Origin: Thiomicrorhabdus sp. 6S3-12
GTDB taxonomy: Bacteria; Pseudomonadota; Gammaproteobacteria; Thiomicrospirales; Thiomicrospiraceae
NCBI RefSeq assembly: GCF_017571475.1
Contig: NZ_JAGETW010000001.1
Span: 62,001-126,000 of the forward strand
Length of the DNA: 64,000 nt
Reading direction: 5' to 3'
Positions 36,540 through 45,998 of the stretch are shown piece after piece (the stretch's first letter is position 1; each line of letters starts with the position of its first letter). The position numbers and the translations under genes are program-made. Below the pieces are notes generated by a model. It saw only the letters and a list, made by a program, of their open reading frames with translations, was not told where the DNA came from and searched no databases.

Positions 36540-36798
36540 AGTTCAATCGCAACAGTGATAAAAAATTCCCGCCTTCTGAGCAGACAAGATAGATAATTTC
36601 AAGAAGGCTAATATTAACGGATTTAAAGGTTAAATGCGCCCCCACTGCTAACCTTTTCAAAAAATCGCCTGAATTATTGAGCGCAGAAAGGATTTCGCCA
36701 CACTTTTCTGTTCAAATTTCATTAAAATGAAAAACATTCATACTCTCCAAGAGAGCCAAAAAACCTTTCTATATCAAGAAAAACCTGAGGAGTTTTCA

Positions 36799-37443
36799 AT
36801 GAAAAAACAGATCTTTACCAGCCTCGCACTTGTCGCAGCAGTCGGCTTAAGTGGTTGTAGCCAAAACCCGAATAAAACTAAAGAAGAAAAAGAGACTGAA
36901 GCCAATGTTGCGACAGTACTAGGGGCAATCGGCGGCGCCGTTCTGGCACGACAAATGGGCGTAGATAGCCGTACCGGTACCGTCATTGGCGGCGTTATCG
37001 GTGGTGTCACCGCGCGTAAAATTTACCAGGACGTCAATAAAGACACGGCCAACGATCCAAACACAAATGTAGAAGCGGTTAATATTGATGGGCAGGAATA
37101 CATCAAAGTCGATGTACGAGACGTTAACTTCCGCTCCGGATCTGCGCACCTTGACCCTGAAATGCTGGACCGTTTAGGGCCTGTATTGAATGCTCTGCGC
37201 AACTACCCTAATACCCGCGTTCATATCGAAGGGCATACGGACAGTGACGGCAGCCGAGCTTTCAATCAGCAGCTTTCAGAAAACCGTTCTAAAAACGTCG
37301 CTTTCTACCTGATGGATAACGGTATCAGCCGCGATCGCATTATCACTTACGGTTACGGTGAAGATCGTCCGATTGCCAGCAACGATACACCACAAGGCAA
37401 GCGTATGAACCGTCGTGTCACCTTCCTGATCAGCGAGTACTAA
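36799..37443 (+). CDS. OmpA-family peptidoglycan-binding lipoprotein
   Basis: The 214-residue protein begins MKKQIFTSLALVAAVGLSGC at ATG 36799, preceded by GAGGAG; the longer frame from 36727 lacks a signal. The lipobox LSGC marks a lipoprotein. A glycine-zipper stretch (VLGAIGGAVLARQMG, VIGGVIGGVTARK) is followed by an OmpA_C domain with the peptidoglycan-contact residues in VHIEGHTDSDGSRAFNQQLSENRSKNVAF and the final GKRMNRRVTFLI. This layout resembles YfiB/YiaD-like lipoproteins. It is monocistronic and divergent from the DprE-like cassette. Confidence 0.9.
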   Translation: MKKQIFTSLALVAAVGLSGCSQNPNKTKEEKETEANVATVLGAIGGAVLARQMGVDSRTGTVIGGVIGGVTARKIYQDVNKDTANDPNTNVEAVNIDGQEYIKVDVRDVNFRSGSAHLDPEMLDRLGPVLNALRNYPNTRVHIEGHTDSDGSRAFNQQLSENRSKNVAFYLMDNGISRDRIITYGYGEDRPIASNDTPQGKRMNRRVTFLISEY

Positions 37444-37470
37444 ACTTAGAAACCTAGAAACCTTTTTAGC

Positions 37471-37502
37471 CCTTTCATTCCAAAGTTATTTGGAGTGAAA
37501 GG
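37471..37502 (+). other. Long hairpin downstream of the OmpA-like gene
   Basis: Arms of 14 bases (CCTTTCATTCCAAA and TTTGGAGTGAAAGG) pair with one G.U and a GTTA loop. It lies 27 bases past the stop codon. No T-run follows on either strand, so it is not a classical intrinsic terminator; it could be a 3' stability or Rho-protecting structure. Confidence 0.5.
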
Positions 37503-37584
37503 CAAATCCCTCGGATTCCAAGCCTAATCTAATATCTCGCACCCGTTTAGCAACGCACGAAACAATCTGAAAGCAACTGTATCT

Positions 37585-38541
37585 CTAATCGACTGATTCG
37601 ATATTAAACAGCTCCGCAGCGTTCTGATAGGCGATCTTATGCGCCACTTCCGGCGGCAGATCCCCCAGCCAATCGCGTATATTGCTCACAACCTTATCGA
37701 AATTTTCCCAACGTTGTACACTGTATGTGTCCACCGCCGCCATAAAGCGGTCCTGATGGGTAATAAACAGGTCTCGCCACTCTTTGTTCAGCTTGCCGTT
37801 ACTCAATAGCATGCCGTCTCGAACGGACGTATCGATATAAAGCCCTTGCGGGTACTTCTGTAACATCGCATTCAAAAAATCCACTTCTGGCCGCGTTCCC
37901 AGATGCGCCCATAACACAGTCGCCTGCGGATAAAGTTCGAATACCTTATCAACGACTTCGGCATCACCATGCACCTGAAGCGGTAACCGGTGTTGTTTCG
38001 CCAGCAGTACGACCTGCTGGAAAACGGGGCTATTAACCTTATCCTTAAACAGGTGCAACTCGCCGACACCTCGGTAAAATCCGCTCTTTAAAGCTTTCTC
38101 GGTTGCCGGAACAACAGCTGGATCGTCCATCCATTTAGCCTTGTCATGGAATCCGTGATAGAAACTGTAGAAAGGTATGATTCGCTGCGGCATGGCACGA
38201 TAAAGAATTTCCGTGCCGTCGGTCGGCGCGCTGGAAACCTGCGCAAACGCAACCTGATTACGGTCAAAAATCGCTTCAATTTGCTGTGGAGAAAAGTTCT
38301 GCACATCTTCCGCCGCATAGTGCAAATGAGCGTCAAACAGCTTGCCTTGGTAGACACTGCTGTCACTTTGCATGTTTGAATGGTTTGTCGCAGCAGAAGA
38401 TTCACTTGCCAACAAAACTTCGGGCTCATGCGCCTGAACGGAAGAAATTGATAGAGAGCCCGCAATAGAAATAAACAGGCCGCAATGCAGCCCTTTGACA
38501 ATACGTTTAAAAAACGAGATGGAAAACGCTTGGTTGACCAT
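37585..38541 (-). CDS. Exported amidohydrolase-family (TIM barrel) protein
   Basis: The 318-residue protein starting MVNQAFSISFFK has a long signal-like N-terminus (CGLFISIAGSLSISSVQA) and then an Amidohydrolase_2 barrel. Metal ligands appear as FDAHLHY, VGELHLF, LQVHGDA, LWAHLGTRP and AAVDTYS. I choose ATG 38541, which overlaps the wzz end; an in-frame ATG at 38583 is possible. It is the last gene of the polysaccharide locus. Members of this family hydrolyse or decarboxylate many substrates. A periplasmic one next to polysaccharide export genes could deacetylate or trim the polymer, but that is a guess. Confidence 0.78.
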   Translation of the reverse strand: MVNQAFSISFFKRIVKGLHCGLFISIAGSLSISSVQAHEPEVLLASESSAATNHSNMQSDSSVYQGKLFDAHLHYAAEDVQNFSPQQIEAIFDRNQVAFAQVSSAPTDGTEILYRAMPQRIIPFYSFYHGFHDKAKWMDDPAVVPATEKALKSGFYRGVGELHLFKDKVNSPVFQQVVLLAKQHRLPLQVHGDAEVVDKVFELYPQATVLWAHLGTRPEVDFLNAMLQKYPQGLYIDTSVRDGMLLSNGKLNKEWRDLFITHQDRFMAAVDTYSVQRWENFDKVVSNIRDWLGDLPPEVAHKIAYQNAAELFNIESVD

Positions 38542-38548
38542 AGTGCTC

Positions 38549-39574
38549 TTATTCAGACTCTTTTTTACCGCTTGCCATAGCATTACGGATTAATGCCCAA
38601 AAGATGCCTAAAAGGACACCTATAATCATGGAGGCGACCATAATTAAAGAGCGTTTGGGCTTGGACTTTTCCTCTGGAACAACTGCCGGGTCGATGGTTC
38701 TAAAAACAACATCCTCCGAAGTATTTGCCAGCATCATGGTTTTGATATTGGCTTCCATCATCTGGTAGATCGACTGCCTGACCTCTGCCAGAGAAGTCTT
38801 TTTAAGCTGCTGTTCAAGATAGGCATTCGAACGCTGCGCTTCGGCAAGCGACTGCGTTTTCATCAGCAGATTAATATCCTGCACCATTTTGGTCGCCCAC
38901 TGCGCTGCTAATACCGGGTCGGTAAACTCAACAAACAAGGTGACAAAGCCCGAATTTTTATCTGTTGATATAGAAAGCATGCTGCTGAATACCTTATAGG
39001 ATTGCCATAAACTCGGCTCCCCTGGCACTAACTGTTCTCTTTGAGAACCACTCTGAACGCCATTAGAGGCAGGCACAATCAATTCCTTGATAGATGCCAA
39101 AACTCCGGGAGACGGTTCAATCCAAGTTTCTTTATCATCATCCCAATTCTTAGGAAAAAGATAAGGTTTTAAATTATTTTCTTGAATAAAACGCTCACCA
39201 AATTTACGAGATTTCAAAATCGCGATCGCCGTATCGGTATCAGAGGCACCTCCGCCACCGAGATTGATTCCAGCCAGCGATGCCAAGCCGCCAAATTGTG
39301 CTGCCAGTCCCGCACTCTTCCCCTCTGCATGGATCGGTGCCAAAACGACATGAGCTTTATAATAGTTTTTAGCATTTAATACATAAATAAGAGCAATCGA
39401 AGTAACAATCATTGTAATCAGAGCAATACTCCACTTGCGTGACCAGACAGCATGCCACAGTTCACGCAAATCAATTTCATCATCCGCGTAAGCCTGCGGA
39501 TAATTAGGGGGATAGCCCGGTGGACAGTTTTGCAGGTTCTTTTCCGGCGTATTCATATGGTTTTTCTGGCTCAT
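38549..39574 (-). CDS. Wzz-type polysaccharide chain-length regulator
   Basis: This 341-residue polysaccharide co-polymerase spans the inner membrane twice. It has an N-terminal Wzz domain (IDLRELWHAVWSRKWSIALITM) and a C-terminal helix (RSLIMVASMIIGVLLGIFWALI) preceded by a Pro-rich VPEEKSKPKRS. No kinase domain or tyrosine cluster follows, so it is the kinase-free type. The start is ATG 39574, coupled to the TGA of the export gene (TGATG) with AGGAG upstream; the frame open to 39649 is inside that gene. Confidence 0.88.
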   Translation of the reverse strand: MSQKNHMNTPEKNLQNCPPGYPPNYPQAYADDEIDLRELWHAVWSRKWSIALITMIVTSIALIYVLNAKNYYKAHVVLAPIHAEGKSAGLAAQFGGLASLAGINLGGGGASDTDTAIAILKSRKFGERFIQENNLKPYLFPKNWDDDKETWIEPSPGVLASIKELIVPASNGVQSGSQREQLVPGEPSLWQSYKVFSSMLSISTDKNSGFVTLFVEFTDPVLAAQWATKMVQDINLLMKTQSLAEAQRSNAYLEQQLKKTSLAEVRQSIYQMMEANIKTMMLANTSEDVVFRTIDPAVVPEEKSKPKRSLIMVASMIIGVLLGIFWALIRNAMASGKKESE

Positions 39575-42489
39575 CAGAAAACTCCTACTGCATTGAAGCT
39601 GGCCAGTGCCAAACCGACCTGACCGGCTATCGTTGCGACCTCTTTCCACAACTCAAGCGGCTGCAGTTTCTCGACATCCATTGGTATTACTATGACGTCA
39701 CCCTGATCGATTTCAGCCCTCGCCGAAGCGTAGAAGAAACCGCTTTGTTGCAGAGGCACGACTCGTCCGGAAGCCTTAACGATATAGGCGCGATCCATAT
39801 CCGCCAGACTATTTGGTCCGCCGGCCATCTGAATATAATCCGAAGCATCCATATTGCTGTCAAAATTGAAGGTCTGCGTCGCAAAGACTTCTCCGATAAC
39901 CGATACCGTTCTAGGTTCTTCCGGCACATGCACCTTATCCAGATCCTGCAACAGCACAGAAGAGAAAGCGGCATAGTAATTCTCATCACGATTCACCAAA
40001 CTCAAACGCCCAGTTGCCTTGGCTTGATTCGCTTGTTGTAAGATTTTGGATAACTGCTCAGTTGCCTCCGATGAAGTCATGGACGTCTTCTTGGAAGCAC
40101 TCTGTGCCAAAATGGATTCCAACTGATAACGCATTTTTTCAAGTTCCTGATTCTGTTTATCCAGCAGTGCCTGTCTCTGCAAGATAGTTCCGCGAATAAA
40201 GGCTTGATTGGTAAACCCGCCGGCGCGCTGAATCAGATCGGCCAAAGTTTCCTGCTCCTTGAGAACATAGGTTCCGGGAAATTTGACTTCACCCGACAGA
40301 GTAACAACCCGTCTTTCCGTCCAGTCCGGTTTACGCTTAACTACCAGACTATCCATTGACTGCAATTTCAGCGACGCAAGCGACTGTTCGTCCAGAGAGA
40401 CGATTTGGTTCTCGACCCTTAACTGCTGATCCTGCTGGCTGATATTGCGACTGACGACCTCTCCTTTCAAGGTATAGGCGGACTCGGCAAACCCACCCGC
40501 CAGTTCAATCAGCTCCTGAGCGCTCATCCCTTCGGTCAGAGGATACTCACCGGGAAATCTAACAAAACCTTCCACCGAAACAATTTGTGCCGGCAATTCA
40601 GATGTTGACTGCTCTCGCAAGCGTTTTACCAGAGCTTGTACCCTTTGATGTGAATCCTTAACCGGGCTAAGCTTGGAAGGAGTTCCTTCTTCGTCCGCCT
40701 GAATTTGCGACAGTTCACGCTTCTCGCTCTCAATCTCTTCGATACCGTTGACATCCAAAACAATCAACTCATCCATTGCCTGAGCTTTAAGCGACATCTC
40801 GGAGTTCAAGCCGATCAACAATGCAGAGACCTGACGGTTATAGGCATTTTCTCGTTTCAGAAGCGCTTTTTCCATTGATGTCAAAGACGCTCCACCGGCA
40901 ACAGAAAGCAGTTCCTGAATGCTCATCCCCTGTACATAAGGATACTCTCCCGGATAGTTGACGCTTCCGGAAACAGAAACAACCTGCGCCAGTTGATTTT
41001 GATTTGCCTGACGTTTTAAGTCCGCCACCCAAGGCTGCAATACTTCGACCCGATTATCATCGAAATTCAACACAAGTAACTCGTCACGCGCCTGCAGGGA
41101 AATATTCTCGGCATTTTGCGGGGTCTGCAACGCCTCTTTTAAGTTCACCATCAGGATCTGAATATTGCGTTCAATACCGACTTCTCGTTTGATAAAAACA
41201 TGCTCCAGATCGGTTCTGGCTAAAAACTCGTCGGCCGATTGGCCACGAAACAGGTCGGCAATTCGTAAGCCGTCGCGCCATTGATACTCTCCAGGACGGC
41301 TAACGCTACCGTTCACCAGAACAATATCCTTATATTCATCAACGGAAGCCAATACGCGGATCGAATCACCGTTCTGAATGCGCTGCTGCAAAACCTTTTT
41401 CGCACGGAGATTGACGTCTTTCACCTCACGGAAACCATCCTCACGGATACGCTCCAGCTTGGAGTGCGCTGGACTGGCATTCTGGGTAAATCCACCCGCC
41501 AATTGGATAATTTCACCCAGCGTACGCTCTTTTTTTAGCTCATACACAGCCGGACGTTTAACTTCGCCGGCAACGGTAACGGTCTTCTTAAGGGTCGGCA
41601 CAAACAAAACGTCACCATCCAGAAGACTGACATCCTTGGACATATCGCCCTTTAACAGAAAATCATACAGATCCAGAGTGGAGATCACCTTGCCATTACG
41701 CTTAAGCTGGATATTACGCAAAGAACCGATGGTTTTGATCCCGCCACTGGAAAGCAACGCGTTGGACATAGTAGACAGGCCGCTGACAACATAAGCCCCC
41801 GGTTTATAGACATCACCGAGAACAAAGACACGAATCGAACGTAAAGCCCCAGCCGTCACACTGACTTCCACTCCGATCACTGCACGGGTAATTTCCGATT
41901 CAATCATTTTTGACGCTTCGTTGAAACGCATACCGGCAATCTGAAGCGGTCCGGCATTCGGCAACTGAATATTACCCTCGCGATCGATCTGCAAGACGTA
42001 AGAATCATTCTCCGCACCGTAAATCTGTACATTTAAGGTATCGCCCGGCCCCATGACGTAATCCGCCGGAACCGGTGCATTGGCCAGAGGTGCAAAGGTT
42101 GAAGGGGTACCGGCAAACAGGTCGTAACCGAAAGGCTTGATCTCTTCTTCAATTGCCGTTGTTACTTGGCGCTCCTGCAAATCGGCGGCATCAATGGATT
42201 TTTTTGCCTCCTTGGCCTGCATTGAACGGCTAAGGTCTTCATCAACGTCACGGCTTTCAATTACCGGCTCTGCGGTGGTTTCTAAGGTTGACTCTACAGG
42301 CATCTGCGCGGAACTATTCTGGATCAGGTCAGGAGCATACTGTTTGATCAACTCCTCCTGCTGCGATTTAGGCAGAGACTTAAGCATTTCCAGTTGCGCG
42401 GCACTCGGCTGCACGGCAAATCCGGCACTTCCCCACAAGCCGGTACAAAGTGCGCTACCGATAATCAACGCCTTGGAAAACATGCGCAT
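39574..42489 (-). CDS. Polysaccharide export protein with seven SLBB domains
   Basis: This large outer-membrane export protein has about 971 residues if read from ATG 42489 (MRMFSKALIIG, with AGGAAAG nine bases before). Another ATG ten codons upstream (42519) is possible. A signal peptide ends near GFAVQ; no lipobox is seen. A Poly_export (Wza-type) domain lies at about residues 150-225 of the longer frame. Then come seven SLBB-like repeats starting near 230, 314, 398, 513, 646, 738 and 871, each with a pattern like SGSVxxPGEYxxxxGMSIQELLxxAGG. Typical Wza has two or three. The first part contains an acidic, Gln-rich linker. It pairs with the adjacent Wzz. Confidence 0.88.
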   Translation of the reverse strand: MRMFSKALIIGSALCTGLWGSAGFAVQPSAAQLEMLKSLPKSQQEELIKQYAPDLIQNSSAQMPVESTLETTAEPVIESRDVDEDLSRSMQAKEAKKSIDAADLQERQVTTAIEEEIKPFGYDLFAGTPSTFAPLANAPVPADYVMGPGDTLNVQIYGAENDSYVLQIDREGNIQLPNAGPLQIAGMRFNEASKMIESEITRAVIGVEVSVTAGALRSIRVFVLGDVYKPGAYVVSGLSTMSNALLSSGGIKTIGSLRNIQLKRNGKVISTLDLYDFLLKGDMSKDVSLLDGDVLFVPTLKKTVTVAGEVKRPAVYELKKERTLGEIIQLAGGFTQNASPAHSKLERIREDGFREVKDVNLRAKKVLQQRIQNGDSIRVLASVDEYKDIVLVNGSVSRPGEYQWRDGLRIADLFRGQSADEFLARTDLEHVFIKREVGIERNIQILMVNLKEALQTPQNAENISLQARDELLVLNFDDNRVEVLQPWVADLKRQANQNQLAQVVSVSGSVNYPGEYPYVQGMSIQELLSVAGGASLTSMEKALLKRENAYNRQVSALLIGLNSEMSLKAQAMDELIVLDVNGIEEIESEKRELSQIQADEEGTPSKLSPVKDSHQRVQALVKRLREQSTSELPAQIVSVEGFVRFPGEYPLTEGMSAQELIELAGGFAESAYTLKGEVVSRNISQQDQQLRVENQIVSLDEQSLASLKLQSMDSLVVKRKPDWTERRVVTLSGEVKFPGTYVLKEQETLADLIQRAGGFTNQAFIRGTILQRQALLDKQNQELEKMRYQLESILAQSASKKTSMTSSEATEQLSKILQQANQAKATGRLSLVNRDENYYAAFSSVLLQDLDKVHVPEEPRTVSVIGEVFATQTFNFDSNMDASDYIQMAGGPNSLADMDRAYIVKASGRVVPLQQSGFFYASARAEIDQGDVIVIPMDVEKLQPLELWKEVATIAGQVGLALASFNAVGVF

Positions 42490-42610
42490 TTTGTAAATCT
42501 TTCCTAATCCAATATTCATTAAAATCAGACCTAAACTTTAACTTTTAAAATTCAATACAGAGACGACCCTTGCCGTCAACCAGTATTCCTTGCAACGCCT
42601 TTAGTAATCT

Positions 42611-44053
42611 CTAATACAGATAACTGAGGCTCAACCCCAAACCGGCATTATTATCCATCAACTCCGACGGATGGTTAAACTTTTGATAAAACAGCGTCGG
42701 TTCAATTTTAAAGTGCTTATTCCAATAAAATTCGCCGGTCAGCGTCATACCCAAAAACTCGATATCCTCTCCCTGTACACTTTCGGGAAACAAAGACACG
42801 ACTGTTCCGCTGTGATCACTTGCTTGCCATTCTGCATATTTAACGGAAGACTTCACCGCCCATCCGGATTGGGCAGACCATATACCGCCAAGAGTTAGGC
42901 TGCGCCCGCCATATCCGATATTACTGGCAAAACTCTGATCATTATGACGAAAACCGGCTGAAGAATCACTTATATCCACGCCCTGTTCAAAGATCCCTTC
43001 GGTTGCATCCAAGGCTTCAAGATACCAGTGCAATTGGCCTCGTAATGAAGGGAAATCCGCATAAGAACCGATGCCTAAAAGCGTGTTCCATCCCTGGTCA
43101 GCCACAGAATCGACCTCTTTAGCCGCTTGCCCGTAAAGTGAAAATGACTTATCTAGCAAAGAAAATCCATAACGAAAATCCACTCCCATCAGGCTTTGCT
43201 TGACCGGTTCATCGGCGACCACATTGACCTCGTCAAATGTCAGGCCGGAAACACCTATCTGCAATCCCTCAAATGGTCGGGCTTCGATTCGTGCAGAATA
43301 AAAGTTGATCGACTTATCATCCGGATTTGGCGTTGACGAGTCCTGCAAAGAACCGATAAAAGCCTGATAATTCAGCGAACCCAGTGCATTTAAAAGGGGA
43401 AGAGAAGAAGGCTCGGAGCTTACGCGCTGAAAATGAACACCGAATACCGGACGCGACTGTGTCGACCATAACAGACTACTGTCCTGACCCGGCCCCCACC
43501 AACGGTTTTGCGAGCCGACTGTCACCACAGTATCCGCGAAAGTTGTCGCAATATAACTCCCATCCAGGCGATTATCACCCTCGGCACGAGACAGATTCAC
43601 TTGAAAAGCAACTGATTTATAAACCTGACGAGTCACTGCACTGGCCGAAGAACCTTGGCCATAAACGTTACGGCTTTCAAAGCCTGAAAACAGAAGCGGT
43701 TCGGAAACAGTGGAGATGCGCAACAGCTTTTCCGGTTTCAGATCCAACTGTTTGGAACGCACTCTCGACACGCGACTTTTCAGACGGTAATAAGCCGCTT
43801 TTTCAACTTTGTTCAATGAATCCAAGTTCGGTACAGAAGTTAAAGCGCGATCCAAATCCGGTGCATATATCGGCCAGCTTCCCGAGGTTACCGGCAAAAT
43901 ACCACGATCACTGAGAAGTTCGATATCCAGTTTCAGACGGATATCCGACGGCTCAAACCAGACGCTGGCGCGAGCGGAAAAAGATAAAAGAGCCAGAAAG
44001 AAAAAAAACCACAGCGGTTTTCCAACAAATGTAAATCTAGGCATTCTTAACAT
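42611..44053 (-). CDS. Wzi-like capsule assembly outer membrane protein
   Basis: The 480-residue barrel protein has a signal sequence (LWFFFFLALLSFSARA) and the Wzi/capsule assembly family pattern after it (VWFEPSDIRLKLDIELLSDRGILPV). Later blocks include WWGPGQDSSLLWSTQSRPVFG and the C-terminal LGLSLSYLY ending with an aromatic. Wzi binds capsule to the cell surface. ATG 44053 overlaps the end of the dehydratase gene; ATG 44044 is an alternative. The gene is separated by 91-120 bases from the export gene. Confidence 0.85.
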   Translation of the reverse strand: MLRMPRFTFVGKPLWFFFFLALLSFSARASVWFEPSDIRLKLDIELLSDRGILPVTSGSWPIYAPDLDRALTSVPNLDSLNKVEKAAYYRLKSRVSRVRSKQLDLKPEKLLRISTVSEPLLFSGFESRNVYGQGSSASAVTRQVYKSVAFQVNLSRAEGDNRLDGSYIATTFADTVVTVGSQNRWWGPGQDSSLLWSTQSRPVFGVHFQRVSSEPSSLPLLNALGSLNYQAFIGSLQDSSTPNPDDKSINFYSARIEARPFEGLQIGVSGLTFDEVNVVADEPVKQSLMGVDFRYGFSLLDKSFSLYGQAAKEVDSVADQGWNTLLGIGSYADFPSLRGQLHWYLEALDATEGIFEQGVDISDSSAGFRHNDQSFASNIGYGGRSLTLGGIWSAQSGWAVKSSVKYAEWQASDHSGTVVSLFPESVQGEDIEFLGMTLTGEFYWNKHFKIEPTLFYQKFNHPSELMDNNAGLGLSLSYLY

Positions 44054-45998
44054 TTACCACACCCAATTTCGGTTTTGAATCCAGATCCATTTTGTTGGAT
44101 GAAACCTGCTCAGAAGAAATCTTAAAGTAATCAACAATCCCGGATGTATGATTAAATCCGGAAACAACCTGACCAACCAATTGCGATAGTTTCTCATAAT
44201 CTGAATTGCTGATCGCAGCCTTCATCTGAACAAAAGCCGTTTCAAGTTCTTCAAGCAGAACAAAATATTCATGCGCTTTCATAATCTTCGGATGGCTCGT
44301 GCCATCAACATTTTCACCAATCAATAATTCCTCGTATAGTTTCTCCCCAGGACGCAAGCCGGTAAACTGAATTTCAATGTCGCCATTGCCCTCTTCATCC
44401 ATGACTTCCAAACCTGACAGACGAATCATTCGTTGTGCCAAATCGACTATTTTTACCGATTTTCCCATATCCAAGACAAAAACATCGCCACCGGTTCCCA
44501 TAGAACCCGCCTGAATGACCAGCGATGCCGCTTCCGGAATAGTCATAAAAAAACGGGTAATCTCAGGGTGAGTTACCGTTAGCGGGCCACCGGCTTTAAT
44601 TTGCTGACGGAATAAGGGAATAACCGAACCGGATGAACCAAGCACATTTCCAAAACGCACCATCACAAAGCGCGTACCAGAAAATTTCTGCTGCAAAGCC
44701 TGTAAAGCCAACTCCGCCATGCGCTTGCTAGCCCCCATAAAGTTCGTCGGACGCACCGCTTTATCCGTCGAGATCAAGACAAAGTTTTTGACGCCATTCT
44801 CCGCCGATTTCATGGCAATCGTCATAGTGCCGAAGCTGTTGTTCTGAATCCCTTCTGCAATATTATGCTCAACCAAAGGGACATGTTTATAGGCTGCCGC
44901 GTGGTAAACCGTATCAACCGCATACTGCTTCAAAACCCTATCGAGCTTAACGCCATTCTGAACAGAGCCTAATATTGAAATAATCTCAATCCCCGATCCT
45001 TGTAGCTCCTTATCGATTTGATAAAGAGCAAACTCGCTCAGTTCATACAAAATTAATGATTTAGGCTTCAGTTTGACTACCTGGCGACAGAGCTCGGAAC
45101 CAATAGAGCCACCCGCACCAGATACCATGACCACCTGATCTTTGATACAGTGCTCCAGTAACTCCGCTTTAGGAGGCACAATATCTCGACCAAGCAAATC
45201 TTCAATACCGACCTCACGCACATCGGAAACCTGAACCTGACCGTCAACAATCTGATCCATCGGAGGCAGAATCGACACTTTGACGCGTTTCTTTTCCAGC
45301 CAACTCAAAATGGATTTTTTCTTTGCCGGAGACAGCGAGGGAATAGCTAAAAACAGATCCGTGACAGACTGCTGCTCGATAAGCTCATCCAGGTCTTCCG
45401 GCTTAAAAACCCTGACGGCATGAATATCATAATTCTGTAATTGAGGACAGTCATCAATGAAGCCAACAACCCTGACGAACGGCATCTTAACCGTTGCATT
45501 AAATAACTGCTGACCGGCACTACCCGCGCCATAAATGACGACTCGCTTCTTATCAGAATATAGTTTCCGACTCACACCATCATTTAGCAAAGAGCGCGCA
45601 ATCAGTCTGCTGCCGGATATAGCCAGTAAAGCCAGGAGCCAGGCAATAATCATAGCCGAACGAGGAAACTCAAGATTGAGCATAAACAGAACGGCAGTCC
45701 ATAAAACAAAAGCGACTGAAACCGCCAAAAAGACCGTATAAGCGAAACGCACACCTATATAGCGCACAACAGCCCGGTAAAGACCTAAACGAATAAATAC
45801 AGGAATTGCCACCAGCGGCAGGATAGGGATACCGATCCATTGAACGGGAGTCGGCCAATACAACTCGCCGAATCGAAGCGTCAAAGCTAGATAAGCAATG
45901 ACCATGAGTGTAAAAGTATCAATCACCAAAGAAAGCAACCGCTTCTGCCAGCGCGGTAAATTTAACAACGGTAAAAAAAGTTTCGTCACTCTAACCAT
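44037..45998 (-). CDS. UDP-GlcNAc 4,6-dehydratase-like membrane protein (PglF/WbpM type)
   Basis: The long-form nucleotide-sugar dehydratase of 653 residues has four N-terminal membrane helices and a CoA_binding-type domain. An extended SDR domain from about residue 290 shows GAGGSIGSELCRQVV and an active site LISTDKAVRPTNFMGASKRM, where Met replaces the usual catalytic Tyr, as in WbpM and PglF. It should make UDP-4-keto-6-deoxy-GlcNAc, the precursor of bacillosamine. The N-terminus overlaps the aminotransferase gene. Together with the next three genes it forms a PglF-E-D-C set. Confidence 0.9.
   Translation of the reverse strand: MVRVTKLFLPLLNLPRWQKRLLSLVIDTFTLMVIAYLALTLRFGELYWPTPVQWIGIPILPLVAIPVFIRLGLYRAVVRYIGVRFAYTVFLAVSVAFVLWTAVLFMLNLEFPRSAMIIAWLLALLAISGSRLIARSLLNDGVSRKLYSDKKRVVIYGAGSAGQQLFNATVKMPFVRVVGFIDDCPQLQNYDIHAVRVFKPEDLDELIEQQSVTDLFLAIPSLSPAKKKSILSWLEKKRVKVSILPPMDQIVDGQVQVSDVREVGIEDLLGRDIVPPKAELLEHCIKDQVVMVSGAGGSIGSELCRQVVKLKPKSLILYELSEFALYQIDKELQGSGIEIISILGSVQNGVKLDRVLKQYAVDTVYHAAAYKHVPLVEHNIAEGIQNNSFGTMTIAMKSAENGVKNFVLISTDKAVRPTNFMGASKRMAELALQALQQKFSGTRFVMVRFGNVLGSSGSVIPLFRQQIKAGGPLTVTHPEITRFFMTIPEAASLVIQAGSMGTGGDVFVLDMGKSVKIVDLAQRMIRLSGLEVMDEEGNGDIEIQFTGLRPGEKLYEELLIGENVDGTSHPKIMKAHEYFVLLEELETAFVQMKAAISNSDYEKLSQLVGQVVSGFNHTSGIVDYFKISSEQVSSNKMDLDSKPKLGVVNVKNA

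Noticed and set aside
43384-43914. 176-codon plus-strand frame antisense to the Wzi-like gene
   Set aside because: Shadow frame with no family features.
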